The notes beneath the pieces are model-generated. The model was not told the DNA's origin. It worked only from the letters and a program-made list of their open reading frames with translations, and ran no database searches. A program made the position numbers and the translations under genes. A DNA stretch of 64,000 bases from Nocardioides marmotae (GTDB lineage: Bacteria > Actinomycetota > Actinomycetes > Propionibacteriales > Nocardioidaceae), in contig NZ_CP053660.1 in the NCBI RefSeq assembly GCF_013177455.1, forward strand, positions 4,154,001 to 4,218,000, in the 5' to 3' direction. This document shows, in pieces, positions 24,447 through 32,874 of the stretch (position 1 is its first letter; each line of letters begins with the position of its first letter).

Positions 24447-25750
24447 CCGTCGCCCGCGGCGCCGACGCAGGCGGTGAGCGCGGCGGCGACGGCGGCGCGC
24501 ATCTGGTCGGTCATCTCCGCGGAGGGCCGGTCGACGAAGGTCGAGTCCTCGGTGAGGAACCCGTCGGCGCGCAGCTGGGACAGGCCGGTCCCGTCGACCC
24601 AGTGCTCGGCCATGCAGACCGCGATCCCCGACCGGGCGGCGGCCTCCCCGAGCTGCTCCTCGAACGCCGCGGCGACGCTCGCGACGGCCCGTCCGCGGTC
24701 CAGCGACGGGGCACCGCCGGTCGCCTCGTCGTCCTCCTCGCCCCAGGTCAGGGCCCAGGCCACGACGCCGACCACGGCGAGCACGAGGATCGCGGCCACC
24801 AGCGCGACCAGCCGGCGCCGGGCGTGCGGCGGGGGCGGCAGCGGTGCGGCCGCGGGCGGGTCGACGGCGTCGACCGGCACGACCGGGCCGCCGGCCGGCA
24901 GCCGCAGCAGGTCGCGCAGGTCCTCGCGCAGCGGCCTCGCGTCGGCGTACCGCTGGGCCGGGTCCTTGGCCATCGCCGTGGCCAGCACCCGGTTCACCCC
25001 CTCGACCAGGGGACCCTCGCCGGGCAGCCGCGGCACGGGCTGCTCGCGGTGGGCGGTCACCAGCTCCCACTCCGAGGCGCCGGAGTACGGCGGGGACCCG
25101 GTGAGCGTGGTCCACAGCAGGCAGCCGAGGGAGTAGACGTCGGTGCGCGCGCTCGCCTTGGCGCCGGTGTGCAGCTCGGGGGCCATGAAGTCCGGGGTGC
25201 CGGCCGTGCCGGCGGCGGTCGCGGTGTGGTCGGCGTCGGCCTCGCGGACGATGCCGAAGTCGCCGAGGTAGGCGGTGACGCCGTCCTCGCGCCGGCGCAG
25301 CAGCACGTTGGAGGGCTTGACGTCGCGGTGCACGAAGCCGGCCGCGTGGACGTCGGCGAGCCCCGCCGCGACCTGGGCGACGATGTCGACGGCCGCCTCC
25401 AGCGGTGGCGCGCCGTGGGTGCGCAGCGCGTCGGCCAGGTCGCCGTCGGGGATGTGCTGGGTGACCAGGTAGAGCCGGCCGTCGACCTCGCCGTGGTCGT
25501 AGACGTGGACCACGTGCGGGGAGTCCAGGGACGCCTGGGCCTGCGCCTCGCGCACGAACCGGTCGCGGAAGCCCGCGTCCCCCGCGAGCTGCGGCGCGAT
25601 CACCTTGACCGCGACCTGCCGGTGCAGCCGGGTGTCGAGCGCCTCGTAGACCCAGCCCATCCCGCCCGAGCCGATCCGGGCGCCGAGCATGTACGGCCCG
25701 AGCCGCTCGCCGACCTCGGGGTAGCCCCCGTCCTCCGCGTCCTTGGTCAC
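24443..25750 (-). CDS. Ser/Thr protein kinase (Pkn-type) with short extracellular domain
   Basis: The 435-residue kinase has P-loop GSGGMGWVY (about 27), VAVKVI, HRDVKPSNVLL, GDFGIVR and FMAPEL. A Pro-rich linker and transmembrane helix (LVALVAAILVLAVVGVVAWAL, about 310-330) lead to an extracellular tail of about 100 residues with two Cys and no PASTA repeats. The GTG start has TAAGCG 6 nt upstream, a weak -10. It is monocistronic, leftward, and separated from bkdC by a long hairpin. The substrate is unknown. It differs from the kinase at 19.2 kb in having a canonical DFG. Confidence 0.9.
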   Translation of the reverse strand: MTKDAEDGGYPEVGERLGPYMLGARIGSGGMGWVYEALDTRLHRQVAVKVIAPQLAGDAGFRDRFVREAQAQASLDSPHVVHVYDHGEVDGRLYLVTQHIPDGDLADALRTHGAPPLEAAVDIVAQVAAGLADVHAAGFVHRDVKPSNVLLRRREDGVTAYLGDFGIVREADADHTATAAGTAGTPDFMAPELHTGAKASARTDVYSLGCLLWTTLTGSPPYSGASEWELVTAHREQPVPRLPGEGPLVEGVNRVLATAMAKDPAQRYADARPLREDLRDLLRLPAGGPVVPVDAVDPPAAAPLPPPPHARRRLVALVAAILVLAVVGVVAWALTWGEEDDEATGGAPSLDRGRAVASVAAAFEEQLGEAAARSGIAVCMAEHWVDGTGLSQLRADGFLTEDSTFVDRPSAEMTDQMRAAVAAALTACVGAAGDG

Positions 25751-25788
25751 GGGTTCCGCTTACCCCGTAGCCCCCCTCGTGATGCCAG

Positions 25789-25830
25789 CGTGATGCCCAG
25801 CGTGCGCTCCGGCGCACGCTGGGCATCACG
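25789..25830 (-). terminator. long hairpin terminator after bkdC
   Basis: Two perfect arms (25789-25807 and 25812-25830, 19 bp, core GATGCCCAGCGTGCGC) flank a TCCG loop, 16 bp beyond the bkdC stop. A duplicated left arm upstream (CCTCGTGATGCC, 25775-25786) can pair with GGCATCACGAGG (25823-25834), giving an alternative, mutually exclusive fold. Confidence 0.75.
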
Positions 25831-25845
25831 AGGCGGGTGGGCGGG

Positions 25846-27312
25846 TCAGAACAGCAGCGCGTTCGCCGGGTCGCGCAGGATCGAGGCCACGTCGGCGAGG
25901 AACCGCGAGCCCTTCTCCCCGTCGATGTGGCGGTGGTCGAAGGAGAGCGCCAGCGTCGTCACGTCGCGCGCGACGATCTCGCCGGTCTCCTCATCGACCC
26001 AGGGCCGCTTCGCGATCGCGCCGAAGCAGAGGATCGCCGACTCGCCGGGGTTGATGATCGGCGTGCCCGCGTCGATGCCGAAGACGCCCACGTTGGTGAT
26101 CGTGAACGTCCCCCCGCTCATCTCCGCCGGCTGCGTCCGGCCCTGGCGGGCGGTGTCGGTGAGCTCCTCGAGCGCGCCGGCGAGCTCGACCAGCGACATC
26201 GCGTCGGCGTCCTTGATGTTCGGCACGACCAGCCCGCGCGGGGTGGCCGCGGCGATGCCGAGGTTGACGTAGCCCTTGAGCACGACCTCCTGGGCGGCCT
26301 CGTCCCACCAGGAGTTGATCTCCGGCGTACGCCGCATGGCCAGCATCGCGGCGCGGGCGAGCACGAGCAGCGGGCTGACCTTGACCCCCCGCAGGTCGCG
26401 GGAGGACCGGAGGCGCTCGACGAGGCGCATCGTCGCGGTCACGTCGACGGTCACCCACTCGGTGACGTGCGGGCTGGTGAACGCCGACTGCGTCATCGCC
26501 TGCGCCATCGCCCGGCGCACGCCCTTGACCGGCTCGCGGGTCTCGCGGGCGCCGGCCATCGGGTGCACGCCCGGCCGGCCGAGGTCGGCGTACGCCGCCG
26601 GCATCGCGACCGCGGGCTCCGGCTCGACCACGGGCTTGATCACGGCGGCGCCGCTCGCGGCCTGCTCCACGTCGGCCCGGGTGACCGTGCCGTGCGGCCC
26701 GGTGGGGGTCACCGAGGCCAGGTCGACCCCGAGGTCCTTGGCGAGCCGGCGCACCGGCGGCTTGGCCAGCACCTGCTCGCGCACCGGCAGCGGCGGGGCC
26801 GTCGTGGCCGGCACGGCCGGCTCGTCGGCCTCCACGACCGGCTCGGACCGGGCGCCCCCGGGCGCGAACGCGCCCTGCACCTGCATCTGGGTCGCCGCGG
26901 CCGCCTCGGTCGACGGCGAGGCCGAGCCCTTGCGGGGCCGGCGCATCGGGCCGCGCTCGGCCTTGTTCCGGCCGACCAGCGACTCGCCCTCCCCGCCGCC
27001 GCTGGCCGCGGGGTTGGACAGGTCGATGACCATGTCCCCGCCCATCGGCGCGGCGGGGGCGGGCGCGGGCGCCTCGCCGGGGGCGCCGATCGCGATGATC
27101 GGCGTGCCGACCGCGACGGTCTCCCCCTCGGCCACGAGCAGGGCGCTGACCGTGCCGGCGTACGGCGAGGGCAGCTCGACCAGGGACTTGGCGGTCTCGA
27201 TCTCGACCACCACGTCGTTGATGTCGACGGTGTCGCCGACCTTGACCTTCCAGGAGACGATCTCGGCCTCGATCAGGCCCTCGCCGACGTCGGGCAGGAG
27301 GTACTCGGGCAT
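25846..27312 (-). CDS. bkdC: branched-chain 2-oxo-acid dehydrogenase E2 (dihydrolipoyl acyltransferase)
   Basis: The 488-residue E2 has one lipoyl domain (1-78; lipoyl-lysine in EIETAKSLVE at about 43), a long Ala/Pro/Gly linker, a peripheral-subunit-binding domain (VRRLAKDLGVDLASV, about 180-215) and a C-terminal acyltransferase core ending with the catalytic SFDHRHIDG. It forms the core that moves acyl groups from E1 to CoA. GAGGAGG precedes the ATG, 9 bp after the E1-beta stop. With the two E1 genes it makes bkdABC; E3 is not encoded here. A pyruvate preference is less likely because actinobacterial pyruvate dehydrogenase uses a homodimeric E1. Confidence 0.92.
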   Translation of the reverse strand: MPEYLLPDVGEGLIEAEIVSWKVKVGDTVDINDVVVEIETAKSLVELPSPYAGTVSALLVAEGETVAVGTPIIAIGAPGEAPAPAPAAPMGGDMVIDLSNPAASGGGEGESLVGRNKAERGPMRRPRKGSASPSTEAAAATQMQVQGAFAPGGARSEPVVEADEPAVPATTAPPLPVREQVLAKPPVRRLAKDLGVDLASVTPTGPHGTVTRADVEQAASGAAVIKPVVEPEPAVAMPAAYADLGRPGVHPMAGARETREPVKGVRRAMAQAMTQSAFTSPHVTEWVTVDVTATMRLVERLRSSRDLRGVKVSPLLVLARAAMLAMRRTPEINSWWDEAAQEVVLKGYVNLGIAAATPRGLVVPNIKDADAMSLVELAGALEELTDTARQGRTQPAEMSGGTFTITNVGVFGIDAGTPIINPGESAILCFGAIAKRPWVDEETGEIVARDVTTLALSFDHRHIDGEKGSRFLADVASILRDPANALLF

Positions 27313-27321
27313 GCGTCCTCC

Positions 27322-28326
27322 TCAGATCGCGAGCGAGCGGTCGACGGCGTCGAGGACGCGGTCGAGGTCGGGCAGGAAGTCCTCCTCGATGCGCGAGGGC
27401 GGGTACGGCGTGTCGAACCCGCCCACCCGCAGCACCGGCGCCTCGAGGGAGTAGAAGCACTCCTCGGTGATCCGGGCGGCGAGCTCCGCGCCCATGCCGA
27501 GGTTGACGTGCGCCTCGTGGCACACCACCGCGCGGCCGGTGCGGCGCACCGACTCGTACACCGGGCCCATGTCGAGCGGGGAGAGCGTGCGCAGGTCGAT
27601 GACCTCCAGCGAGCGGCCCTCGTTCGAGGCGGCCTCGGCGGCCTTGAGCGCGGTCTTCACCGTCGGGCCGTAGGCGAGCACCGTGACGTCGGTGCCGCGG
27701 CGCACCAGCCGCGAGGAGAACAGCGGGTCGGGCGTGAGCGCGACGTCGAGGTCGGCCTTGTCGGCGTGGTACTGCCGCTTGGGCTCGAGGAAGACCACCG
27801 GGTCGTCGCAGGCGATGGCCTGCTGGAGCATCCAGTAGCCGTCGACGGGGTTGGAGCAGGCGACCACCTTGAGGCCCGGCGTGTGCGCGAACTGCGCCTC
27901 GGGCGACTCGCTGTGGTGCTCGACCGCACCGATGCCGCCGCCGAACGGGATCCGGATGACCATCGGCATCCGCGAGCGGCCCTGGCTGCGGAAGTGCATC
28001 TTCGCGACCTGGCAGACGATCTGGTCGTAGGCGGGGTAGACGAACCCGTCGAACTGGATCTCGACCACGGGCCGGTAGCCGCGCAGCGCGAGGCCGACCG
28101 CGGTGCCGACGATGCCGGACTCCGCCAGCGGGGAGTCGATGACCCGGTCCTCGCCGAAGTCCTTCTGCAGGCCGTCGGTGATCCGGAAGACGCCGCCGAG
28201 CTTGCCGACGTCCTCGCCCATGACCAGGACCTTCTCGTCGTCCTCCATCGCGGCGCGCAGGCCCATGTTCAGGGCCTTCGCCAGGGTGACCTTCTGGGTG
28301 CCGGTGCCGGTGTGGGTGTCGGTCAT
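27322..28326 (-). CDS. bkdB: branched-chain 2-oxo-acid dehydrogenase E1 beta
   Basis: The 334-residue transketolase-type beta subunit shows GEDVGKLGGVFRIT (about 40), IDSPLAESGIVGTAVGLALRGYRPVVEIQF and the C-terminal transketolase domain (DVTVLAYGPTVKTALKAA). It pairs with E1 alpha to decarboxylate the keto-acids of Val, Leu and Ile. It starts 1 bp beyond the E1-alpha stop, so translation is coupled. Confidence 0.92.
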   Translation of the reverse strand: MTDTHTGTGTQKVTLAKALNMGLRAAMEDDEKVLVMGEDVGKLGGVFRITDGLQKDFGEDRVIDSPLAESGIVGTAVGLALRGYRPVVEIQFDGFVYPAYDQIVCQVAKMHFRSQGRSRMPMVIRIPFGGGIGAVEHHSESPEAQFAHTPGLKVVACSNPVDGYWMLQQAIACDDPVVFLEPKRQYHADKADLDVALTPDPLFSSRLVRRGTDVTVLAYGPTVKTALKAAEAASNEGRSLEVIDLRTLSPLDMGPVYESVRRTGRAVVCHEAHVNLGMGAELAARITEECFYSLEAPVLRVGGFDTPYPPSRIEEDFLPDLDRVLDAVDRSLAI

Positions 28327-28327
28327 C

Positions 28328-29533
28328 TCAGGCCTCCCCGTGCGCTGCGTCGAACTGGTTGTCGAACTGGTTGTGGTCGAACTGGGCGGCGTAGGCCGCG
28401 AAGCCGTCGCGCTGGGCGGCGAGCTCCTCGGTCATCTCGGCGTAGACGTGGTCGAAGATGCTCAGCGCCCGCGGGTCGGGCATCGCCTTGCAGCCCTCGC
28501 GCAGCGTCGCGCCGAGCTGGTCGGCCTCCTCGGCGAGGTCGCCGAAGAAAGACCCCTCGGCCAGGCCGTTGCGCTTGAGGTAGACCTCCAGCCGCGCGAT
28601 CGGGTCCTTGAGCTTCCAGTGCTCCAGGTCGTCGGAGAGCCGGTAGCGGGTCGGGTCGTCGGTGGTCGTGTGGGCACCCATCCGGTAGGTGTAGGCCTCC
28701 ACCAGCGTCGGGCCCTGGCCCTCCCGGGCCCGCTGCAGCGCCGCCTGGGTCACGGCGTACGTCGCCAGCACGTCGTTGCCGTCGACCCGCACGCCGGGGA
28801 AGCCGAACCCGAGCGCGCGCTGGTAGAGCGGGATCCGCGTCTGGCGCTCGATCGGCTCGGAGATGGCCCACTGGTTGTTCTGGCAGAAGAAGACGACCGG
28901 GGCGTTGTACGACGCCGCGAAGATGAACGCCTCGTTCACGTCGCCCTGGCTGGAGGCGCCGTCGCCGAAGTGCGCGAGGACCGCGGCGTCCCGGTCGGGG
29001 TCGCCGGTGCCGACGACGCCGTCGCGCTGCATGCCCATCGCGTAGCCGGTGGCGTGCAGGGTCTGGGCGCCGATGACGATCGTGTAGAGCCCGAAGTGGA
29101 ACTCCTCGGGGTCCCACGAGCCCTGGTCGACACCGCGGAAGAGGCCGAGCAGGCGCAGCGGGTCCAGGCCGCGGCACCAGGCGACGCCGTGCTCGCGGTA
29201 GGTCGGGAAGACGTGGTCCTGGTCGCGCAGCGCCCGGCCGGCGCCGATCTGCGCGGCCTCCTGGCCGAGCAGCTGGGCCCAGATGCCGAGCTCGCCGTGG
29301 CGCTGGAGGGCGGTGGCCTCGGTGTCGATCCGCCGGGTCAGCACCATGTCGCGGTAGAACCCGCGCAGCTGCTCGGCGGAGAAGTCCAGGTCGAACTGCT
29401 CGAACTCGGGAGGGAGGTCGTGGACCCGCTCGCCCTCGGGGGTCAGCAGCTGGACGAGCTCGGGCCCGCCGTCTCGTTGCGAGGGGCCGAAGACCTCCGC
29501 GAGGTCGGGGCCGAATCCGGACGTGTGGCTCAC
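28328..29533 (-). CDS. bkdA: branched-chain 2-oxo-acid dehydrogenase E1 alpha
   Basis: The 401-residue thiamine-diphosphate subunit has MVLTRRIDTEATALQRHGELG (about 63-83) and the ThDP motif GDGASSQGDVNEAFIFAA...NNQWA. The segment YRMGAHTTTDDPTRYR holds the phosphorylation-loop-like region of branched-chain E1 alpha. The C-terminus is a short repeat of Phe-Asp-x-x-Gln/Asn triplets made by a duplicated 12-bp DNA unit (28352-28385). The GTG start has an AAGGAG site 7 nt upstream. It is first in bkdABC. Products feed branched-chain fatty acids, the main membrane lipids of many actinobacteria. Confidence 0.92.
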   Translation of the reverse strand: MSHTSGFGPDLAEVFGPSQRDGGPELVQLLTPEGERVHDLPPEFEQFDLDFSAEQLRGFYRDMVLTRRIDTEATALQRHGELGIWAQLLGQEAAQIGAGRALRDQDHVFPTYREHGVAWCRGLDPLRLLGLFRGVDQGSWDPEEFHFGLYTIVIGAQTLHATGYAMGMQRDGVVGTGDPDRDAAVLAHFGDGASSQGDVNEAFIFAASYNAPVVFFCQNNQWAISEPIERQTRIPLYQRALGFGFPGVRVDGNDVLATYAVTQAALQRAREGQGPTLVEAYTYRMGAHTTTDDPTRYRLSDDLEHWKLKDPIARLEVYLKRNGLAEGSFFGDLAEEADQLGATLREGCKAMPDPRALSIFDHVYAEMTEELAAQRDGFAAYAAQFDHNQFDNQFDAAHGEA

Positions 29534-29708
29534 GGGCGCGCTCCTTCGTGGTCACCGGCACCCGGGATCCCCGGTCGCCGGGTGGCGAGGGTCCCCGGCC
29601 GGCGGGCGCGGGGGTGGTGCGCCTTGTGACCGGGACCACAGTCGTGGTGGGCACAACGTACCGGCGCCTCCCGCGCGCACGCCAACCACCCGGCTGGGGC
29701 GGCCCCGC

Positions 29709-29714
29709 TAGGTT
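29709..29714 (+). promoter_or_regulatory. -10 hexamer (TAGGTT), leaderless layout
   Basis: TAGGTT ends exactly 6 nt before the ATG at 29721. There is no ribosome-binding site. Confidence 0.5.
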
Positions 29715-29720
29715 CGGGCC

Positions 29721-30191
29721 ATGAGCGACGACACCGACATGCGCGTCTCCGCCACCGAGCTGATCGCCGCACCGCCCGAGGCGGTCTTCGCGATCCTCGC
29801 CGACCCGCGCCAGCACCCCCGGATCGACGGCTCCGGCACCGTGCGCGGGTCGATCTCCGGGCCCGAGCGGCTCAGCCTGGGCTCGACGTTCGGGATGAGC
29901 ATGAAGATGGGCGCGCCCTACCGCATCCGCAACAAGGTCGTGGAGTTCGAGGAGGGCCGGCTCATCGCCTGGAAGCACCTCGGCCCGCACCGCTGGCGCT
30001 ACGAGCTCGAGCCGGTCGACCTGGCCGGCACCCCGGGCACCCGGGTCACCGAGACCTGGGACGCGACGTACTACCCCGGCCTCGGGCGGGCCGCGCTGCG
30101 CCGCCTCGGGATCCCGGAGAAGAACCGCCGCGGCATCGAGGGCACGCTGCCCAAGCTCAAGGCCGCCGCCGAGGACGACGCCGGCCGCTGA
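29721..30191 (+). CDS. SRPBCC-family (START-like) protein
   Basis: The 156-residue polyketide-cyclase/SRPBCC protein begins with VSATELIAAPPEAVFAILADPRQHPRIDGS and continues RIRNKVVEFEEGRLIAWKHLGPHRWRYELEPV and TRVTETWD. It has the hydrophobic-cavity fold used for binding or cyclising small molecules. No partner genes point to a ligand. It is transcribed divergently from bkdA and is probably leaderless. Confidence 0.85.
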   Translation: MSDDTDMRVSATELIAAPPEAVFAILADPRQHPRIDGSGTVRGSISGPERLSLGSTFGMSMKMGAPYRIRNKVVEFEEGRLIAWKHLGPHRWRYELEPVDLAGTPGTRVTETWDATYYPGLGRAALRRLGIPEKNRRGIEGTLPKLKAAAEDDAGR

Positions 30192-30221
30192 GCAGGCTCC
30201 CCCGGCCGGTCAGGGGCCGGG

Positions 30222-30746
30222 TCAGTCGCCGCGCAGCCGCGAGTAGGCGTGCTGGAGGGTGTCGGAGAGCGCGGTGACCGCGAACAGCGCCGCCCAGGCC
30301 CGGGTGGGCCGCGGCGCGAGGTTGAGGCCCGCGATGTAGGCGGTGCCGACCCACACGCCGAGGCAGAACGGGCAGGTGATCAGCTTCCCGATCGTGGCGC
30401 GCAGCCGGCCGTCGTCCTCCCGCGCGCTCTCCACGTGCTCCCCGGAGCCGGCGGCCCCCTCGAACCGGGTGAACGGCGCCCGCACCGGCGCCGCCACCGA
30501 GGACCGCGACACCAGCCGGGTGAACTTGTGCACCGCCAGGCCGCCGAGCGCGATGTCGGCGAGGTCGTAGCGCTCGGCGAGGTGGTGGCCCGACGCCGAG
30601 CCCGCCGCGGCGATGCCGGCGAGGACCAGGCCGTACGTCGTCAGGCTGCCGGCGTACCCCTCGAGCTCGACCTCGCCGTCCGGGTCGTAGCCGTCGACGA
30701 GGCGGCCGACCGGGTGGGCATGGGTGTGCGCGGAGGTCATGGCCAC
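30222..30746 (-). CDS. DUF1360 membrane protein
   Basis: The 174-residue protein has about four hydrophobic segments. The C-terminal CPFCLGVWVGTAY motif and DIALGGLAVHKFTRLVSRSSVAAPVRAPFT segment are characteristic of the DUF1360 family, whose role is unknown (members include spore-related proteins in Bacillus). A His-rich N-terminus precedes residue 15. Either GTG 30746 or ATG 30740 could be the start, as neither has a clear ribosome-binding site. Confidence 0.8.
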   Translation of the reverse strand: MAMTSAHTHAHPVGRLVDGYDPDGEVELEGYAGSLTTYGLVLAGIAAAGSASGHHLAERYDLADIALGGLAVHKFTRLVSRSSVAAPVRAPFTRFEGAAGSGEHVESAREDDGRLRATIGKLITCPFCLGVWVGTAYIAGLNLAPRPTRAWAALFAVTALSDTLQHAYSRLRGD

Positions 30747-30815
30747 CCGATGACCCGGCGGGCCGCGTCCCAGACGCGCCCGTCCGGGTGAGGCCGGCTG
30801 CTGCGCCGGCCGTGG

Positions 30816-31763
30816 TCAGTGGACCTCGCCGAGGTCCTCGTGCGCGCCGTGGGAGACCGGCTCGACCTGGAACGTCGCGTGCCGCACCCCGAAGTGCTCG
30901 GCCAGGCAGGCCCCGAGGTCGTCGAGCACCGGCCCGACGCCGCGGGCGGCCAGCGCCTCGTCGGTGACGGTCACGTGGGCCGAGAGGCTGGCGATGCCGC
31001 TGGTGATCGTCCAGGCGTGCAGGTCGTGCACGTCGACGACCCCGGACACGTGGGAGAGGTGGTGGCGCACGTCGTCGAGGTCGAGCCCGGCCGGGGCGAG
31101 CTCCAGGAGCACCGCCACGCTGTCGCGCAGCAGCACCCACGACCGCGGCGCGATGAGCACGGCGATGAGCAGCGAGGCGATCGGGTCGGCCCGGTCGAAG
31201 CCGGTCGTCCACGCGACCACGCCCGCGGCGAGCGCCAGCACCGACCCGAGGGTGTCGGCGAGCACCTCGTTGGTCGCCCCGCGCATGTTGAGCGAGCCGC
31301 TCGTCGAGCCGCGCAGGACCACCACGGCGACGAGGTTCGCGACCAGGCCGACGGCGGCGAAGCCGATCATCGGGCCGGCCTCGAGGTGGGAGTCGCCGCC
31401 GTCGAGCAGCCGGGCGACGCCGGCGTAGGCCAGGTAGACGCACACGCCGAGCAGCACCAGCGCGTTGACCAGGGCCGCGAGGATCTCCGCGCGGTGCAGG
31501 CCGAACGTCGAGCGCGGGCCGCCGCCGCGGGAGGCGACGTACGACGCCGCGAGCGCGAGCACCACCGCCGCCGCGTCGGTGGCCATGTGCCCGGCGTCGG
31601 CCAGCAGCGCCAGGGACCCGGTCAGCCAGGCGCCGACCAGCTCGACGACCAGCACGGTCGCGGTGATCGCGAGGACGACCTTCAGCCGCCGCCGGTCCTC
31701 CGCGCGGCCGGCGGCGTGCCCGTGCCCGTGGCCGTGCCCGTGTCCGTGTCCCACGCCCCCCAT
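30816..31763 (-). CDS. cation diffusion facilitator (Zn/Co/Cd efflux) family transporter
   Basis: The 315-residue CDF transporter has a Gly-His tract of six His at residues 6-16 and six transmembrane helices. Helix II carries the metal site (ALLADAGHMATDA, HxxxD) and helix V matches (NEVLADTLGSVLA, DxxxD-like). A cytoplasmic C-terminal domain follows (VHDLHAWTITSG). It exports divalent metal by proton antiport. The His tract comes from a GTG-rich hexanucleotide run that can slip. It starts 19 bp after the GST gene stop and is probably in one operon with it. Confidence 0.9.
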   Translation of the reverse strand: MGGVGHGHGHGHGHGHAAGRAEDRRRLKVVLAITATVLVVELVGAWLTGSLALLADAGHMATDAAAVVLALAASYVASRGGGPRSTFGLHRAEILAALVNALVLLGVCVYLAYAGVARLLDGGDSHLEAGPMIGFAAVGLVANLVAVVVLRGSTSGSLNMRGATNEVLADTLGSVLALAAGVVAWTTGFDRADPIASLLIAVLIAPRSWVLLRDSVAVLLELAPAGLDLDDVRHHLSHVSGVVDVHDLHAWTITSGIASLSAHVTVTDEALAARGVGPVLDDLGACLAEHFGVRHATFQVEPVSHGAHEDLGEVH

Positions 31764-31782
31764 CCTGCCTGGGGGCGGCCCG

Positions 31783-32799
31783 TCACCAGGGGCGGATCGG
31801 CTCCCCGCCGAGCGCCTCGCGACCGTGCGGGGTCAGCCAGACGTCCGGGTCGGGCCCCTTCGGCACGATGCCGGTGGGGTTGATGTCGGTGTGGACGACG
31901 TAGTAGTGCGCCTTGATCTGGTCGAAGTCGATGGTCTCGCCGAAGCCGGGCATCTGGAACAGGTCGCGGGCGTAGGCCCACAGCACCGGCATCTCGCTCA
32001 GCTTGTTCCGGTTGCACTTGAAGTGGCCGTGGTAGACCGCGTCGAAGCGCACCAGGGTGGTGAACAGCCGGATGTCGGCCTCGGTGACGACCTCGCCCAT
32101 GAGGAAGCGGCGGTCGGCGAGGCGCTCCTCGAGCCAGTCCATCGCGGTCCCGAGCCGGTCGTAGGCGTCGTCGTAGGCCTCCTGGGAGCCGGCGAAGCCG
32201 CAGCGGTAGACGCCGTTGTTGACCTCGGTGAAGATCCGCTTCATCACCGCCTCCATCTCTTCGCGGACCTCGTCGGGCCACAGGTCCGGGGCGCCGGGAC
32301 GGTGGTGGTCGCGCCACTCGAAGGACAGGTCGTGGGTGATCCACGGGAAGTCGTTCGTGACGACCTTGCCGGAGGCGACCTCGACGATCGCCGGCACGGT
32401 GATCCCCTTGGGGTAGTCCGGGTAGCGCGCGACGTAGGCGTCCTGCAGCCGCTCGATCCCGAGCACCGGGTCCTTGCCGTCGGGGTCGAGGTCGAAGGTC
32501 CAGCTGCGCTTGTCGTGGGTGGGCCCGGGCATCCCGAGGGAGATGACGTCCTCGAGGCCGAGCAGCCGGCGCACGATGATCGCGCGGTTCGCCCACGGGC
32601 AGGCCTTGGCCGCGACCAGGCGGTAGCGGCCCGGCTCGACCGGCCACAGCTCACCCTCGACCGGCCCGTGCTCGGGGCGGCGCGGGGCGCCGTCGACGAC
32701 CCGGGTGATCCGGTCCGGGATGTAGGACATGTCCCGGTCGAAGGCCTTGCCCTTCTCGGTGTACGTCGGCTTGTCGCTGTCCGTCGCCTGGGGAGCCAT
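31783..32799 (-). CDS. Xi-class glutathione transferase-like (glutathionyl-hydroquinone reductase family)
   Basis: The 338-residue protein has the Xi-class active-site motif ACPWANR (Cys67), the thioredoxin-fold domain to about 190 and a long helical C-terminal domain with FTTLVRFDAVYHGHFKCN. Xi enzymes reduce glutathionyl-hydroquinones. Actinobacteria usually make mycothiol rather than glutathione, so the thiol partner may differ here. The ATG lies 6 nt after a TACGCT hexamer, so the transcript is probably leaderless. Confidence 0.87.
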   Translation of the reverse strand: MAPQATDSDKPTYTEKGKAFDRDMSYIPDRITRVVDGAPRRPEHGPVEGELWPVEPGRYRLVAAKACPWANRAIIVRRLLGLEDVISLGMPGPTHDKRSWTFDLDPDGKDPVLGIERLQDAYVARYPDYPKGITVPAIVEVASGKVVTNDFPWITHDLSFEWRDHHRPGAPDLWPDEVREEMEAVMKRIFTEVNNGVYRCGFAGSQEAYDDAYDRLGTAMDWLEERLADRRFLMGEVVTEADIRLFTTLVRFDAVYHGHFKCNRNKLSEMPVLWAYARDLFQMPGFGETIDFDQIKAHYYVVHTDINPTGIVPKGPDPDVWLTPHGREALGGEPIRPW

Positions 32800-32805
32800 C
32801 CCCCC

Positions 32806-32811
32806 AGCGTA
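32806..32811 (-). promoter_or_regulatory. -10 hexamer (TACGCT) for the GST gene
   Basis: On the minus strand TACGCT (TANNNT) ends 6 nt before the ATG at 32799. Confidence 0.45.
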
Positions 32812-32874
32812 GGTGAAGACTCAACCACCCGGCGCCGCGCGGGGCCGGGGCGACCTGCCCCGGCCCGCGCGCGC

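Noticed and set aside
22896..25829. 977-codon minus-strand open frame
   Set aside because: It is antisense to the carboxyltransferase and a shifted frame of the kinase; low-complexity translation only.
30690..31763. His-rich tracts read as a metal riboswitch region
   Set aside because: They are inside coding frames (CDF transporter N-terminus and DUF1360 N-terminus), made by simple GTG/CAC repeats.
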